Positions 12,660 through 26,382 of a DNA stretch of 64,000 bases are shown piece by piece; the first letter of the stretch is position 1; every line of letters begins with the position of its first letter. Source of the stretch: Clonostachys chloroleuca (taxonomy: Eukaryota; Ascomycota; Sordariomycetes; Hypocreales; Bionectriaceae); the NCBI GenBank assembly GCA_037952775.1, contig JBANAY010000004.1:2418001-2482000 (forward strand). The letters run 5' to 3'. The translations under genes and the position numbers were made by a program. Under the pieces are notes generated by a model. The model was given only the letters and a program-made list of their open reading frames with translations, was not told where the DNA came from and ran no database searches.

Positions 12660-14993
12660 TCACTCGTCCTCGTTGGCCCACCCCATGGTCATTGTCGCCC
12701 ACAGGTCGTGGAAGATGGCCTGTCGCCCAGGATTCCCTGGGGCTCCAGTAGCTGCTGACGTGCTGCCGGCATTGTTGCCCATTGGCGGCATTGCATGCGG
12801 CATAGCGCTGAGGTCGACGTCCCAGAGCGGGAGGTACTGCTCCAGGCTGCCATCCAACATGGGGCATCGAATCCCAGAGGCGCGCGCTGCCTCCTCTCTG
12901 GCGGCGGCCTCGAGCCGTTTCTCGAACTTGTCCTTGACGACGCCCATGACCACGCGGCTGGCGGAGCACACGTCGACCTTGTTTGAGGCCGGTGTGAACG
13001 GGGATTCATCCTCGCAGAATTTGGTCAGGAACTGGCTGAGCTGTAGTTCAGAACGGGCCCAGACGTAGTCAAACCCTGGGCACTCGGGGACGAAGAAGCA
13101 GAGCCGGAGTGCAACGACAACGCTCAGGACGACGCGGCACCAGTCGACGACAATGAACGCAGTGAAATTTTTGCGAGTGAGAGAAAGCAGACAATCAAAG
13201 TATCGCCTCAGGTGAGCTACTGCGACACATAGTTTTGAAGGGGAAACTTGGAGCGACGAGCCGTTCCGGAGTTCCTTGGATCGTGGGTAGGCCGGGATGA
13301 TGCTACTTGAATTAAGGAAAAAGTCTATGAAAAGCGTTGACAGTTGGACAGATTCTATCAAGGTTAGGAATTAGGATGTCTGTCAGGGATGGAGTAGAAG
13401 GTCAAAGGGGTGGACGTACGAGCCGAGGATATTTGGCTTGGTAGGACCTGCTGGAGCTCGCGCAGTTGCGTCTCCAAACCTAATAGAAGGAGTCGCCTCT
13501 GCTCGCTAGACTTTTCGGTGCTCTCATAAACCGCATCTGCGGCGTGGCTGTTGATGCTGCATATTCTTGTAAGTGTAGCAAGGACTTTGTCATTGTCGGA
13601 TTTGGCATGTTTCTCAAGAATATCGCAGCATTTCAGGGTCCAGGGTGTGATATTAGATGCCATGTTTTTCATAACTCTCCAAGAGATGAGAAACCTAGAT
13701 ATAAGTGAGCAGCCGAGCAAGACTATTTGGAGAGGTGGGTGATAGGCGTACGCTGAGACAAGATAGGAGTAACCAAGATAGGCTCGAATTCCATCAAGCT
13801 GGTCGTCAGTGATGTCCCCATACATATACTCAGAGATATCTTGGTCAAGATCAAGATCATGAATCAAGTCACCAATCATGCGAATATAGTGGAACACTTG
13901 CTTGTTCCTTGGTCGTAGATGAAATGGGTACCTAGAGCGCAATTCAAGTTAGCCAGGCAAACCAAGGGTCCACGCCAAAAGAAACACTTCTTCGTTCCTA
14001 ATCCCTCCATTATATGATCTTGTCGGGATGTGCTTACCATGCGCAATAGATAAGAAGTCCCTGGAGGAGTTGGATATTTCTCTCCCCGCCAGCAACGAAC
14101 TTGAGCCCGAGAACTTTTCGAAACTCGGCATCGTATAGGGTGTGGCCCTGGAGCGTCTTGGACCCTGAAGTAGAGGCCAAGATTGCTAACAGAAGAAACG
14201 GCTTGGTAGCTGCCAAGGTAGGGACTGTGGCATTCTGCGGAAGAAGTATACATGGGAACTGTGGTACCATGGCATGGAATGCTTCAAGTAGCGACTCTGC
14301 AGACGACAGGTTGAACTGTGGCTTCCCATTAAGATCTTCAATGGAATGAGAGTTTGTTGTTGAGGAAGCTCCTGGAGTGGGTAGCCCTGATATGAAGGAG
14401 TCGTGGTCTTGGCCAAAGCCAATATCATCGTCTCCTTCTACAGGGGGTAGGAGAGAGTCCATGAGACTCTCGTGCGTTTCTCGCAAAACCTCGAAGCTGT
14501 CGTCCGGCTCAGGTGGTGCAGGCACGTCAAAATTGATGCTAAATGTGGTGGAAGTAGAAGTATTTGGAGCTGAGGGGGAGGTTTAAGTTGGCCATCAGGG
14601 CTACTTCAGAGGGCATCAGCAACATGGTTGACCGGACCACTCAAAGAATGGGCAGTGCATTGAAACAGAAAGCAAGGGGCAATTCACTTACGCCCTGAGC
14701 CCGGTCTTCCTGGACCTCCGGGTTCTTGGCCCTGTCCTTGAGATGCATTCCTTCTTGGTGTCAAGGCATCTGGCAGAATCATGAGCTGTAAGCAGGTGTC
14801 TCCTTTGATAACGGGTGGTTTAAAGCATCGAATAACCATGCTCAGCAGCTGCTTACTTTCGGCACACTCCAGGCTGCTCGCTAGGTTGGCACTTGATCTT
14901 GCATGCTCTGCAGGCCTCACACGCCGTCTGAACCCTTCTTCGGCCAGTAGAATCGGCAGTCCTGGCCTCGGTGGATTCCGTCTCAATGTCCAT
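12660..14993 (-). CDS. Zn2Cys6 fungal transcription factor (six exons)
   Basis: Reconstructed as six exons: 14857-14993, 14692-14769, 14038-14538, 13752-13931, 13420-13694 and 12660-13354. All phases agree and give 621 residues. The zinc cluster is textbook: C25-x2-C28-x6-C35-x8-C44-x2-C47-x6-C54, and an intron splits it between C44 and C47. A basic linker follows (RTRRSRK), then an acidic stretch and an MHR-like regulatory region (about 120-470; FHAMVPQFPCILLP, VVDWCRVVL). The C-terminus ends in an acidic/aromatic tail (FHDLWATMTMGWANEDE) that could be an activation segment. By family it is a nuclear sequence-specific regulator. The overall architecture recalls War1/Pdr-like factors, but targets cannot be read. 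Neighbours give no clue. Confidence 0.85.
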
Positions 14994-16352
14994 GATGCCG
15001 GCTGCCCCGTTTAGCAGGCGGGCGAGAGAAAATCAGACGATTTTGTGTGGGTAGTCTTGGATAGATGGGCTTGCAGGGGATGGTTTTGTGAGAGAAGGGA
15101 GGCAGTCGATGTGTTCCCTGGCACTCGTAAAGAATTGGTAAACGTCAGGCGATGCCTTCAGCTCAAATCCAGCATAGAAATGGGGACAATCGGCGCCGCG
15201 CCGGCGCAGAGCAACACAAATTTGGTTTAAAATGGAGGAAGCAGCGGAGCAACAACAGGCCGAATCCTGCCCAAAACGCCGGTCGCTCCCGGCATCTGCG
15301 CAGTGGGTCTTCCTTCCGCTGCACAAGCCATCGGTGTGAGGATACGGGTGTATCATGGCGGTAGTACAGGGCTGAGATTACCAGACGCCGGATTAATCGT
15401 GTCCCAAATCTCAATAAGTTGTCTTTCCTGGTCCCTATAGATCCTTGCTTTCTCATCACGTTTTGGGGCTAGAGACTGACAGAATCAGCGCAAACTTCGG
15501 GAGCCGCAAGATGTTCCAGCGACGATGTAACTAAGTCAGCACACAGAATCAAGACGAAATCGAAGGTGGATTAGACGGTAATCGTATATATAAAATATCG
15601 ATGGACCATTATCAGACGTTCTGTTAGATGTCGAGTTCGTTTCGCGAGGAGGCATAGGCGGAGCTCCAGTCCAGCATTATAAGTAGCGCATGATCTTCTC
15701 CAGAATTTCGTACAAATCATCGCCTACGTCGATATGTAAATCTTGTCTTGTCCAATTGATCAGTTCCAGATTTGGAAGGTACTTCACATCTTAACACAGT
15801 GGAAATCCATCAAGAAGCCTCAAAGTGTCGACTGATGGCTGCTGTCTTAACCGCCCAGGACTCTACCCAGTTGAGGAGCAGCCAATCAAGACTCGTGGAC
15901 ATTTGCACTCATCCAATAATAAGGACGCGTCTCACAGCCCTGCTCTGGTGGTCTAGTGGTATGATTCTCTTGAAAACATACCATTGGACCAGTTCGTACA
16001 TCTATTTGGAACTGGCTTTGGTGAGGCATCATTTATGTACCGTATAATACGGTAATAAGGGAGTGTTTTACACTCACACCTACCCCCCCCCTCATTCTGC
16101 GGCGTACTAGTGTTTCATTAGCAAATAGAAATGAATAAGGTTATTTTTGTCCAATATGACGGACATGTGTATCTTTGATTTTATATACCATCAGACTATT
16201 CAGACTTTGTAAGTATAGCGATAGTAGTGCTATATATCTGCTTGAACAAAAAGAGAGAGTATGCTACATATAGATGCTAGTCCTGGGTATATTCTATACG
16301 AATCAACATATGGCAAGGCTGTTTGGCCTGATGACAGTCGTTTCACACCAGC
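14994..16352. other. Intergenic: regulator promoter and AT-rich stretch
   Basis: The first part is the promoter of the Zn2Cys6 gene, transcribed leftwards. From about 15.5 to 16.26 kb the sequence is AT-rich, with a small palindrome around 16040-16052 and a tRNA-Pro-like fragment (separate entry). No protein gene is supported. Confidence 0.55.
15942..15969 (+). pseudogene. 5'-half tRNA-Pro relic
   Basis: The 28 bases here match the start of eukaryotic tRNA-Pro as I know it: acceptor-like bases, then the D-arm/A-box block GGTCTAGTGGTATGATTCTC. After this the anticodon arm, T-arm and B box are absent; the sequence becomes unrelated and AT-rich. A complete tRNA cannot be folded. It looks like a truncated copy left by rearrangement or insertion. 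Confidence 0.5.
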
Positions 16353-17734
16353 TCAGCTGGTCCAGGAAAATTCAAGACCAGGGTTTTGCTTCCGAAGCGT
16401 TTCTTCCACTACCTGCTCAACATGTTTCACTAGATTCTGGATCTCCTGTGGCGTTACACCTTTGAACCCATGTTGGGCGTCAAGATGTGATGGTAGGTTT
16501 TGGTAGGCGCATCTCGACGAGCAGAAGAGTGACATCTTCTTCTCATCTAAACAGCGTAGGCAGATAACTGTGCCATTGATGTCATCTTTCATCTCTTCGT
16601 CTTCATCGCCCTCCTGCACACACTGGTCACCAGACGTACAGTCATGTTCACTATCGATATGATGCTCCTGCCTTCAAGTTAGTACCCATGTATCTTCTTG
16701 TCATCGATGTACGATCTGTCAAATTCATCCAGACTTACATATCCTTCGTGAAAGCATGTTTCTGTACAGTAAGTAGTGAGCGTTTTCTCCCCTCCCAAGA
16801 GATTAACAGCCTGGCAAACAGAACATGAAAGAACATCTTTGGGATCCACTTCCTTCTGGCAGACCGAACATGGTGGGAGATCAACTGGCTTCTCGTTTGC
16901 ATTGGGAGGTGCCGATTTTCGTTGATGGCTTTTTGAAACCGCTGCGGGATTGTCTTGTTCAAAAGCGGTCTTTGCTCGCCGTAGCTCCTCCAGTCTGCCC
17001 TGGTGAATTTCTCGTTGTTCCTGGAAGCGCTGGCTGGTTTTGTTTTCAGAGATAATATTGTCGATGATCTCCTCTAATTGCATATCCGGCTTTTCCAGGT
17101 ACGCCTCAATATATTTCTCGGCACCCTTGACAGGTGCTCCAGTGGCACGGTCCTTCAGGAACTCATCCACATAGAGCTTCCTTAATGCTGCTTGATCCTC
17201 GCTAACAGACGCAACTTTGTTGGCAAACTCGTCGACTTTGGGAGACCAGTCCTCGGGTTTACCCACAGCCTGCCACACTATCTTCACGAGCTCATCCTTG
17301 GAACGGTCGGGATCGTCGAGGACAGCCCTCAGCTCATCCAGTTCGACGCCACAGTCAGTAACGGCCAGGAACTCCGGGTGGCGCCGCAGCACCCAGCGAT
17401 ACCAGGCCTCTTTCTCGGACTCAATATTAGACTCGATCTCCTTGAGCGCCAGCTTCTTTTCCCTTGCCTGCGCGAACTGGTCCTCCAGCTCCAGCACAAA
17501 CGCGCTGCGCTGAGAGAACCACTCTCCGCCCGCCTCATTGCTGTATCGCGCCAGCATCCTATCCAGGACCTTCTTGTAACAGGCAGAACACTCCGACACG
17601 TGGGTCTTACCGCATCCTGATGCGCACGCAATTTTGATCCTCTCGATGTCTTGGGCGCATTGCTGTCTCTGTTTGCGCGCTGCATTGAGCTCAGACCAAT
17701 GCTCTGGAAGGGCGCAATTCGACACCCATGCCAT
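16353..17734 (-). CDS. Protein with two MYND-like zinc fingers (two exons)
   Basis: Exons 16739-17734 and 16353-16667 flank a 71-nt intron with donor GTAAGT and a perfect TACTAAC branch point, giving 436 residues. The N-terminal half has paired cysteines (CASGCGKTHVSECSAC) followed by a helical, charged region of about 230 residues that is probably coiled coil. The C-terminal part carries two cysteine/histidine clusters. The first, from about residue 290, runs CSVC, CSVC, YCTETC and then a His/Cys tail in the MYND pattern, split by the intron. The second runs CLRC, FCSSRC, then two histidines. MYND fingers usually mediate protein contacts. I do not recognise a named family, and the function is unknown. 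It shares a 440-bp upstream region with the SF3B5 gene. Confidence 0.8.
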
Positions 17735-18174
17735 CTTGAAGAGAACCCGGCTTATCGCGAAGGGAAAAGAATGAGATTAGTTGTCCCCCACCTGCGGGAG
17801 CCAGCCGTCAGCGAGCGCGCGTTCTCACTCAGAGAGGTGCTCCGGATGAGGAAGAGTAAAATGGTCCACACCACTACGGGTGATTGCTGGGGTTCAAGGA
17901 TAAAGGCCCAAGACCCTGCCTCACTTTTCTCTAAATTATTAATTTGGGATAAGAAATCCACTATGTTCTTGTCGAAATTCTGTTGAGATTAAAAGGTAGT
18001 ATGCGTGTATGCTTGTTGCAGGTTCGAGGTTCGTCAACCTGCGCTGCATCTACAAAATCGCCCCACCCGAAGATATTCCGCTGTCGCAAATATCATCAAC
18101 CTCCAGAGTCAAGCAACCGGTCAACTTCAACCTCCACCTTCAATCAAAACCACTATTATCTGTTACCCGCAACA
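17735..18174. promoter_or_regulatory. Shared divergent promoter region
   Basis: About 440 bp separate the start codon of the MYND-like gene (minus) from that of SF3B5 (plus), so both promoters must lie here. No TATA box or specific operator stands out. Confidence 0.55.
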
Positions 18175-18617
18175 ATGGTAAGCAACCCTACCCCCCTAGT
18201 AACTAGTGACCTCACCCGCGATCTGATCTCGCTGATTTTCTCGTGCACATAGGCCGACAAGCTTCGCAACCAACAAGAACTCGAGCGCCTCCAGGCCAAG
18301 TACGTCGGTACTGGTCATCCCGATACAACGAGCTGGGAGTGGCGGACCAACATCCAGCGCGACACATATTCTTCCATCGCTGGGCACAGGCCTCTGTTGT
18401 CATATATTGCGCTCGCCGAGAACGAGCCTGTAGCCAAGGTTCGAGCTCAGATGATACGGGTACGCGCTGCGCCCGCCCCAATCCGACCCAACACCCCCTA
18501 CCTAGCCCCCAATTCTCCTTCGATCTCGACTCTTGGCGCTTCCATCTTGCTAACTGGTACGCCGCGATTTAGAAAATGATTCAGCCTTGCGGACCTCCAC
18601 CCCAAAAAGAAGAATAA
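18175..18617 (+). CDS. SF3b complex subunit 5 (SF3B5/SF3b10 family)
   Basis: A tiny spliced gene. Exon 1 is the ATG alone (18175-18177), exon 2 is 18253-18459 and exon 3 is 18573-18617. The donors are GTAAGC and GTACGC and the acceptors ACATAG and TTTAG. It encodes 84 residues, close to the usual ~86 of the family. The conserved core is evident: LQAKYVGTGHPDTT, EWRTNIQRDTY, and HRPLLSYIA. It ends in a CGPPP motif as in SF3b10 proteins. The protein is a small structural subunit of the SF3b complex in U2 snRNP, which binds the branch-point region in the nucleus. An ATG-only first exon explains why no single open frame covers the gene. Confidence 0.93.
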
Positions 18618-18914
18618 TCATCGGCCAGCGTTCGATTTCATAATATTTCAAATAGAAAGACTCTAGAGTCGGTCGGTTGGCTCACCACAGGACCAAATCG
18701 AGGACCGAGACAAGCTCAATATTGGGAATGGCGTTTATTTTTACGAAATACCCTTGTAGCCACACTTAGGATTTATTCTCTAAAGTGTTATCAATGCATT
18801 CAACAGTTTCCGTCACACAAAAACGAGGAGAAATAAACAAGCTGGAGGCTTCGTGCAGGGGTTTTTAAAACCCTGTTGTCAATATTATTTTTTATTTCAT
18901 GATTCGTACTCGCT

Positions 18915-20045
18915 TCAACTCAGAGCGGTGCCAGAGCCCCTCCGGCTCCTCGATGGCTCGCCAACTTCCTCCTCCTCGGCAGCGGCATCTGCACCGCTTT
19001 GCTTAATCCCCAGGCTGGCCCGGAGCTTCTTCTCCAACTCTGGCTCTGTGTCCCCATACACCTCTCTCGTCATTCCCATGACGCCGTCAAGCCCGATCTC
19101 GTCCTTAGCCCGCGGTCCAATATGCCAGGTAATTGAATGTTCGCCGTCCTGACCGACAGGCGGACGGTCGACCCTCTTAACCACATAATTTTGTTTTTCC
19201 ATCCTCTTCAATACGGCCTCTGTCTTCTCTGCTGAAACGTTCTGATCTGCATTGAGCCGCGTGAGATATCGATTGAGCTTCTGGTCACTCAGCTCGCCTC
19301 CGCTAAGCCAAATACACGACACCACCAACGTAGAGAAGGCGGCAAAGGTGGCTTCGTCGTCGGAGCTTGGGGATTTGGAGGGTGCGAGTATGCTTGCGCT
19401 TCGGTATTCGCTCGGTAAGATTGAGGAAAGGATGTAGGTCCCTGAGCCCGCTTTCGCCTGCGATGCTGAGCTCATTGCTAGAGAGACCAGGGTCAGCGTG
19501 AAGGGCGATACAACAGCGTGCCGAAAATCACAAACAAACCTTTTCGTTTCTCGTGAAGTGACAACTTCTCTCGGAGGGGCAACTCTCTGAGCTCCATGCC
19601 CCAGACCTCTTGTAACTGTTTCTGCGCAAGCGCGTAGATGCGCCTGAACGAGCGGCCCTCATTGCCAAGCACTATGCGCCATGTTAATTACCAGCTCCTT
19701 GCCATTTCAGGTTCTATGCTCGGAATCTCCAACCTCTCTCCTTAATTCCGTCTCTCTTAATCGGGGTTCTTGAAAACTCGCACGATAACACGTATCTTAC
19801 AAGCTTCTTGACGAGCTGTTCCTCGGCGTCTTGCGCTGCTGAGGGAGCGTCCATGTCCATGTCATCCTGAGATGAAACATCTTCATCTGAATCAGGATCA
19901 TTTCGGTTCATGCGTTGGCGGGGCCGGTCTTGCTCCTCTGGATCATCGCGATGGTCGCGCTGGACGAAAATTAACAACTGGCGATTACATGGCGCGGTAG
20001 GCAGAGAGCTCTCACCGTTCGTCGACGCCTCTGCGTTGAGGACAT
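18915..20045 (-). CDS. nse3: Nse3-like MAGE-domain subunit of the SMC5/6 complex (four exons)
   Basis: Exons 20016-20045, 19734-19959, 19540-19671 and 18915-19477 join in phase to 316 residues. After an acidic, disordered N-terminus (about 1-55) comes a MAGE homology domain. Visible blocks are VKKLVRYVLS, RSFRRIYALAQKQLQEVWGMEL, a loop, then FSTLVVSCIWLSGGELSDQ and YVVKRVD near the end of the second winged helix. Nse3 pairs with Nse1 and binds DNA within SMC5/6, which acts in recombinational repair and rDNA stability in the nucleus. Fungi normally carry one MAGE gene, which favours Nse3. Two introns start with non-standard donors (GTTGGA and GTTTGT). The gene converges with SF3B5 (297 bp apart) and diverges from sls1. 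Confidence 0.88.
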
Positions 20046-20384
20046 GTTAGGAGATAGGGTACAGCGAAATAATGTTATCAACGTCGGTCAGCGTTAGGAA
20101 CGTCAGATATATCAGATTGGGCAGTATTTATTCGAATTCAAACGGTAATTGTGCTGGAAGTCTAAATAGCTGAGGGGTAGTGCTCCGGCAAGTGATGCAA
20201 TGCTCCGGAACGCGTCTCAATCAATTAATTTTGGCGTGTTCTATCTTATCGGTTATCTTATCGCCGCAGAAATTATTGCGGCCAACAGTGGCACCATTGA
20301 AGCTCTGCGTCCAGCGTCTGCGACCCGGGGAAATTAGAATGGCACTCGCTCCATTGCGATAGCTGTTCGTCCTCTTTCTCATTC
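20046..20384. promoter_or_regulatory. Shared divergent promoter of nse3 and sls1
   Basis: The 339 bp between two divergent start codons are AT-rich at 20100-20280. No specific element was identified. Confidence 0.5.
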
Positions 20385-23300
20385 ATGATTTCACAGCTGG
20401 TATGCGCGCCGCGCATTTGCCAATCATGCCGGCAGGGCCTCCTACTTCGCCGGAACCCAACCTTCAGCGCCGCCCGCTTCTTCCACCCCGACACCGTACT
20501 CCAGCGACGCGGAAATGACGCCTCTGTTGTCCAGAGTAAAGCCAGGATAGAGGCCCTCATTTCAGGGAAGCCTTGGGAAGAGGAGAAGCCTTCTGGGGGT
20601 AGAAAGCGACGAAATACGCCCAAGTCTCGGAGAATACAAGACGACGAATTGCCGGACTGGGGACTCTCTTCAGAACAAAAGAAACCTATTACCGAGAAGA
20701 AAAAGCCCGCTGTCCAGAAAAAAAGGCGTGCTGCCCAGAAATCAAAGGCTTTCAGGGATCGAGATGGCGAGACATCTACCTCGAGATCGAATATACACAG
20801 CCAATTATATGATCTAAGCCCCACCATCAGTCGCTCGAAGAACTCAAATATGTGGAAGGAAGCCGCTGCCAAGGGTTTATCGGACGTTGAAGGGCATCGA
20901 ATATCCAGAAGCAAGAGTACAGCAAATCATGAAGAAAATCGGGCTTCCAAGATCGAGGAGATCAGAACAAACGCCAAGGAATATGACGAAGGCAAAACTA
21001 CTACTACGGCTACAACATCCCTCGAAGAGGATCGACCCTCCAACAACGAAACAGTCTCTGGTAATGCCGGGATCTTTAGGTACTAACCCAGAGGATGTAT
21101 CTAGCAACAGTCTAGGGTTCACGCCTGAGAGCATCAGCATCACTGAAGCCGAAACTTTAAATGCTGAAACCGTATCCACGGCGCAAGCAGGGGATGACAG
21201 CGCAACCGCCGAGGCGGATGAAAGGTCTGCTGATTCAGGGGAGCCCAGGAGTTATGCCAAGCGGGAATTCAAACACCAGCATCTAGAGCAACGTAATATC
21301 AGCATAAGCGCTCTTGGGGAAGACATAAGCGCTCTAGTGCTCTCGAATCCGGACAAACTCAAGCGAAAAACCAATCCTGTCGTATCGCTCCCTCGGGACA
21401 GAGGAGTTCTCGGGTCTGAACTAGATTGGACAAGTCTTCTAGATGATACGGATGCATTGGACGACATTTCCGTTCAAGTGAGAAGGAACATCGAGGAGTT
21501 TCGACCAAAAGACTCGAGTGTCATAAAAGCAAAGGATTTCAAGAAAATAATACGGGCCCTTGTTAATGGATTCACAAAAGAACAATTAGCTGCATATTTC
21601 CGTCAAACTTTGGAAACCAGCAGCAGAGCGACAAATGAAACGCCAAATTACCCCTGGCTCGTCAAACAAACTACATGGGTTCCTTCAAACCCTGAATTAC
21701 TAGGCCCATTATCCCCGAAGCAGAAAGTTGCCTACTTGATTCTAAAAGAAGCTTGGGCGCTCGACATACAGGAACAAAACGAGGGCCTGGGCGCTGTGTC
21801 CGTGACTCTTCGGCCAGACGTTTTCGAGCTCGTTTCTAGTTGGTATTGTCTTACTGTATCTACTAGCTATTGACTAACCATCGGCAGATCCATATACTGG
21901 CGCTCTGAAGTCTCTTCAATTCGATATATTGGATGAGTCGAGCAAGGAGGATATCGTAGCAAACGAGAAGAAGCATGAACTGGGTATTTATGCTCGCAAA
22001 GCTTCTGTTCGCACCATCTTGTCGCGAATTGACGAGGCTGTGGCGTCGATGCGGACACAGGAGCTTTCTGTCCAGGGGTTCGACTCCCTTGATTTACAAA
22101 AAGATGTCTTGGCCAGACTCTCCAATATTACCAAAACCTCCATTCAATATCGTAAAGAAGACTCGGTAATATTCTTTTCATCATCCCTTTCCTGCTCTTC
22201 AAAAGATGCTAATCAGTAATCTCATCTCAGATATTAAACATCAAGTGGTTAGACCAACATAGCCCAGCTACAAATACGAAGCCACCCCCTAGCGGACCAA
22301 GTCTACCAGTCGAAAGACCTCCAGACATCGTACTCAGACTATTACTACAAGATCGTTATATTCGAGATCGTTTCCAGTCCACATCAGATTACTGCGTGCT
22401 TCCTCCTTCAGAAACGGCCATGTTCATGCCTCATGGGCGCGAGGTCCGAAGCTTGTCTTGGAGAAATAAGTTGAGAACCTGGTCTCGATATGTAATGCCT
22501 GTAGGCAAACCATCCTCGGAAAATCCAACACAGCTTAAGTTGTCCAGTAGCAAGCGTCTTCTGCGTAAAACATCAAAGTTGAAGACGGACGGGGCACAGG
22601 TTCGGTTTGCTGCAACATTTGGCCATATCTTGCATTCGGAAGCAGCGCCTTCGCCTTCCAGAAAGAAGAAAACTACCGGACACCGCGTGCTTCTTCCAGT
22701 GCTGCCACACCCAGCTGCATTTACAAGATTAATCGGAAAGGGGAAGGCGAACCCTCCACTCTCAAAAAGCAGCTCCATCGTCCTCAATTTCATACCAACC
22801 CAGCATGACAGCAAAGCGCCAGAAGTTCGGCTTTCTCTCCCAGTCAATGCCGATGACGACTTTTCCGACTTCACCATGTCAGACGAGTCCAAGCTCTATG
22901 CTATCTCTCCGATCCACCAGCAAGACTTTTTATTCCCGAGAGAGAGTGTCGACGTGCGTGTAACTCAGCAAAGCGAGTTACCATTAGACTTGGCGAACCA
23001 ATCTCATATTCGAGAATTCTTCAGCGCCTCGGAGTTCAACCTCGTAGAAGGTCGGCTTCGTACCCCAAGTCATACACAAATCTCCTTACCCGCGCACTTA
23101 CTTCCCGAGCCATCAAAAGATGCGCAGACTACCTCCGAGGTGGCATATACTTTCGCAGGACTCGAAATCCGTCAGACTATGGACCTCGAGTGGCATGACC
23201 ACATCCTCAGGTACAACAGCATCGAGGCGGGTCAACATGGAGGCACGCGCCAAGAGCTTTCTCTCCAGGCCGTTCAAGACCCCAGCGGTCCCACCAACGC

Positions 23301-24081
23301 AGTTCATCGGTCACAGTTTCTTCATGCCGTGAATGGGATTGTGACCGGCAAGTTCTTCTCTTGGACCGAGGGCTACAAAGCGATTCGCAAACTTCCCGAA
23401 GAGCACGAGCTCGACAGCGAGCAGAATCAAGGTTATAACAAGGTGGAAGGCTTGAAGGTCGACACTTCCGATTTCCATCCGGATGACACTTGGTCTCATG
23501 CTGCGGATGAGAGTCATGTCCACTCTGCAGAACCCACCTCCATATATGAGCAGTCCGATAGAACACTTGAGAGTGGGGAGGAACTGTCTCTTATCGTTCA
23601 ACAAGCTTTGAGCGGCGAGGAAGGATTGCAATCGACACGGTATACGAATCAAGGTGAAGATGCGATTCAGGCAGGGGAAAGGCTTGTTAGCATGATCGAA
23701 GAAGCACTGGCCCAAGAAGCAGCTCCTTTAGAGGGTGGTAACATTACATCTGATGATCATCACGCATCTATATCCGCGATCGCCGAGGCCGAGGATGTTC
23801 TACGAACAACAAAACAGCTTACCACAGCCATTGAAGAGTCTCTTGAAGAACAAGAAAGCCAGGGGAGCGAGGAAACTCTAGGCCAAGATACAACTCCGCC
23901 AGAGAGTGACAGCATTACTTTTGATGATCTTATTCCTAGTTCTACGCTTGATGAGGCCGAGAATGGATTGCGAACAGCAGAGCAGCTCGTCACAATGGTC
24001 GAAGAGGCTGTAGAAAAACAGAGGAGTGATGAAGGTGGGGATGGTCAGGGTACTTCTATGAAGGATGGTGAAAGAAACTAA
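20385..24081 (+). CDS. sls1: Sls1-type mitochondrial inner-membrane regulator (four exons)
   Basis: Best model: exons 20385-21060, 21116-21838, 21888-22165 and 22231-24081, all in phase, 1175 residues. The N-terminus is rich in Arg/Ser/Ala and lacks acids for about 35 residues (CQSCRQGLLLRRNP, FSAARFFHP), as in a mitochondrial presequence. A Lys/Glu-rich linker follows. The middle and C-terminal parts resemble fungal Sls1 (mitochondrial inner-membrane-bound regulator family), for example YTFAGLEIRQT and the EAGQHGGTRQELSLQAV block. Yeast Sls1 couples mitochondrial transcription to translation at the inner membrane. The last ~190 residues form an acidic tail with about four imperfect repeats. 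The first intron is uncertain: donor 21061 fits acceptors at 21115 (55 nt) or 21091 (31 nt). Intron 2 uses the donor GTTGGT. Confidence 0.82.
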
Positions 24082-24609
24082 GCTTCTACACCAAGATGGA
24101 GTCATATTGGCCAAGAAGGGCTCACTCCACTGTATTGTAATGTTAAAATCACATGTATAACACCATAGATGCACATATTATGTACCTAGTTATCACAAGG
24201 GTTGTGTACGAATTAACAACGAATTTTTATGATATACTCCAACGATCAGGCCGAACTTCAGGTGAGTATTCGCTCACAAAAACTCTCTCTAAAGTGATTG
24301 GAAAAAATGGGGCAGAGGGGGAGCAGGTTCACATGGAAAGCAAGAAAGGGCAGATATATTTTAGAAACTTTTTGTTTTTTTCATTGACAGCAGAAGTCAC
24401 TTCTATTCTTTTTACCAGCACATTTCAAGAGAACCTATGACGCAGAAATTCCTATACCCAGTCTCTCATTATGTGCTCCGAAGACAAAAAGCCGGAGTGG
24501 TCATGCATTTCAGGGGAAAATCATATCGTCGTAGAAGCGAGTACAAAACCATCCCGACATCGAAGTCATTGAAGCCACCCAGGCCGAGATGTCATGCCAA
24601 CTCATTCGC
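24082..24609. other. Convergent 3' UTR region of sls1 and tef1
   Basis: The two genes end facing each other across 528 bp of AT-rich sequence. I see no other gene. Confidence 0.65.

Positions 24610-26382
<1,773 letters not shown>

Noticed and set aside
20887..21060. Second sls1 frame read upstream of the intron
   Set aside because: The first frame has the natural Glu/Lys/Ser/Thr-rich linker composition and ends at a usable donor in the right phase. The second frame has no start codon other than TTG.
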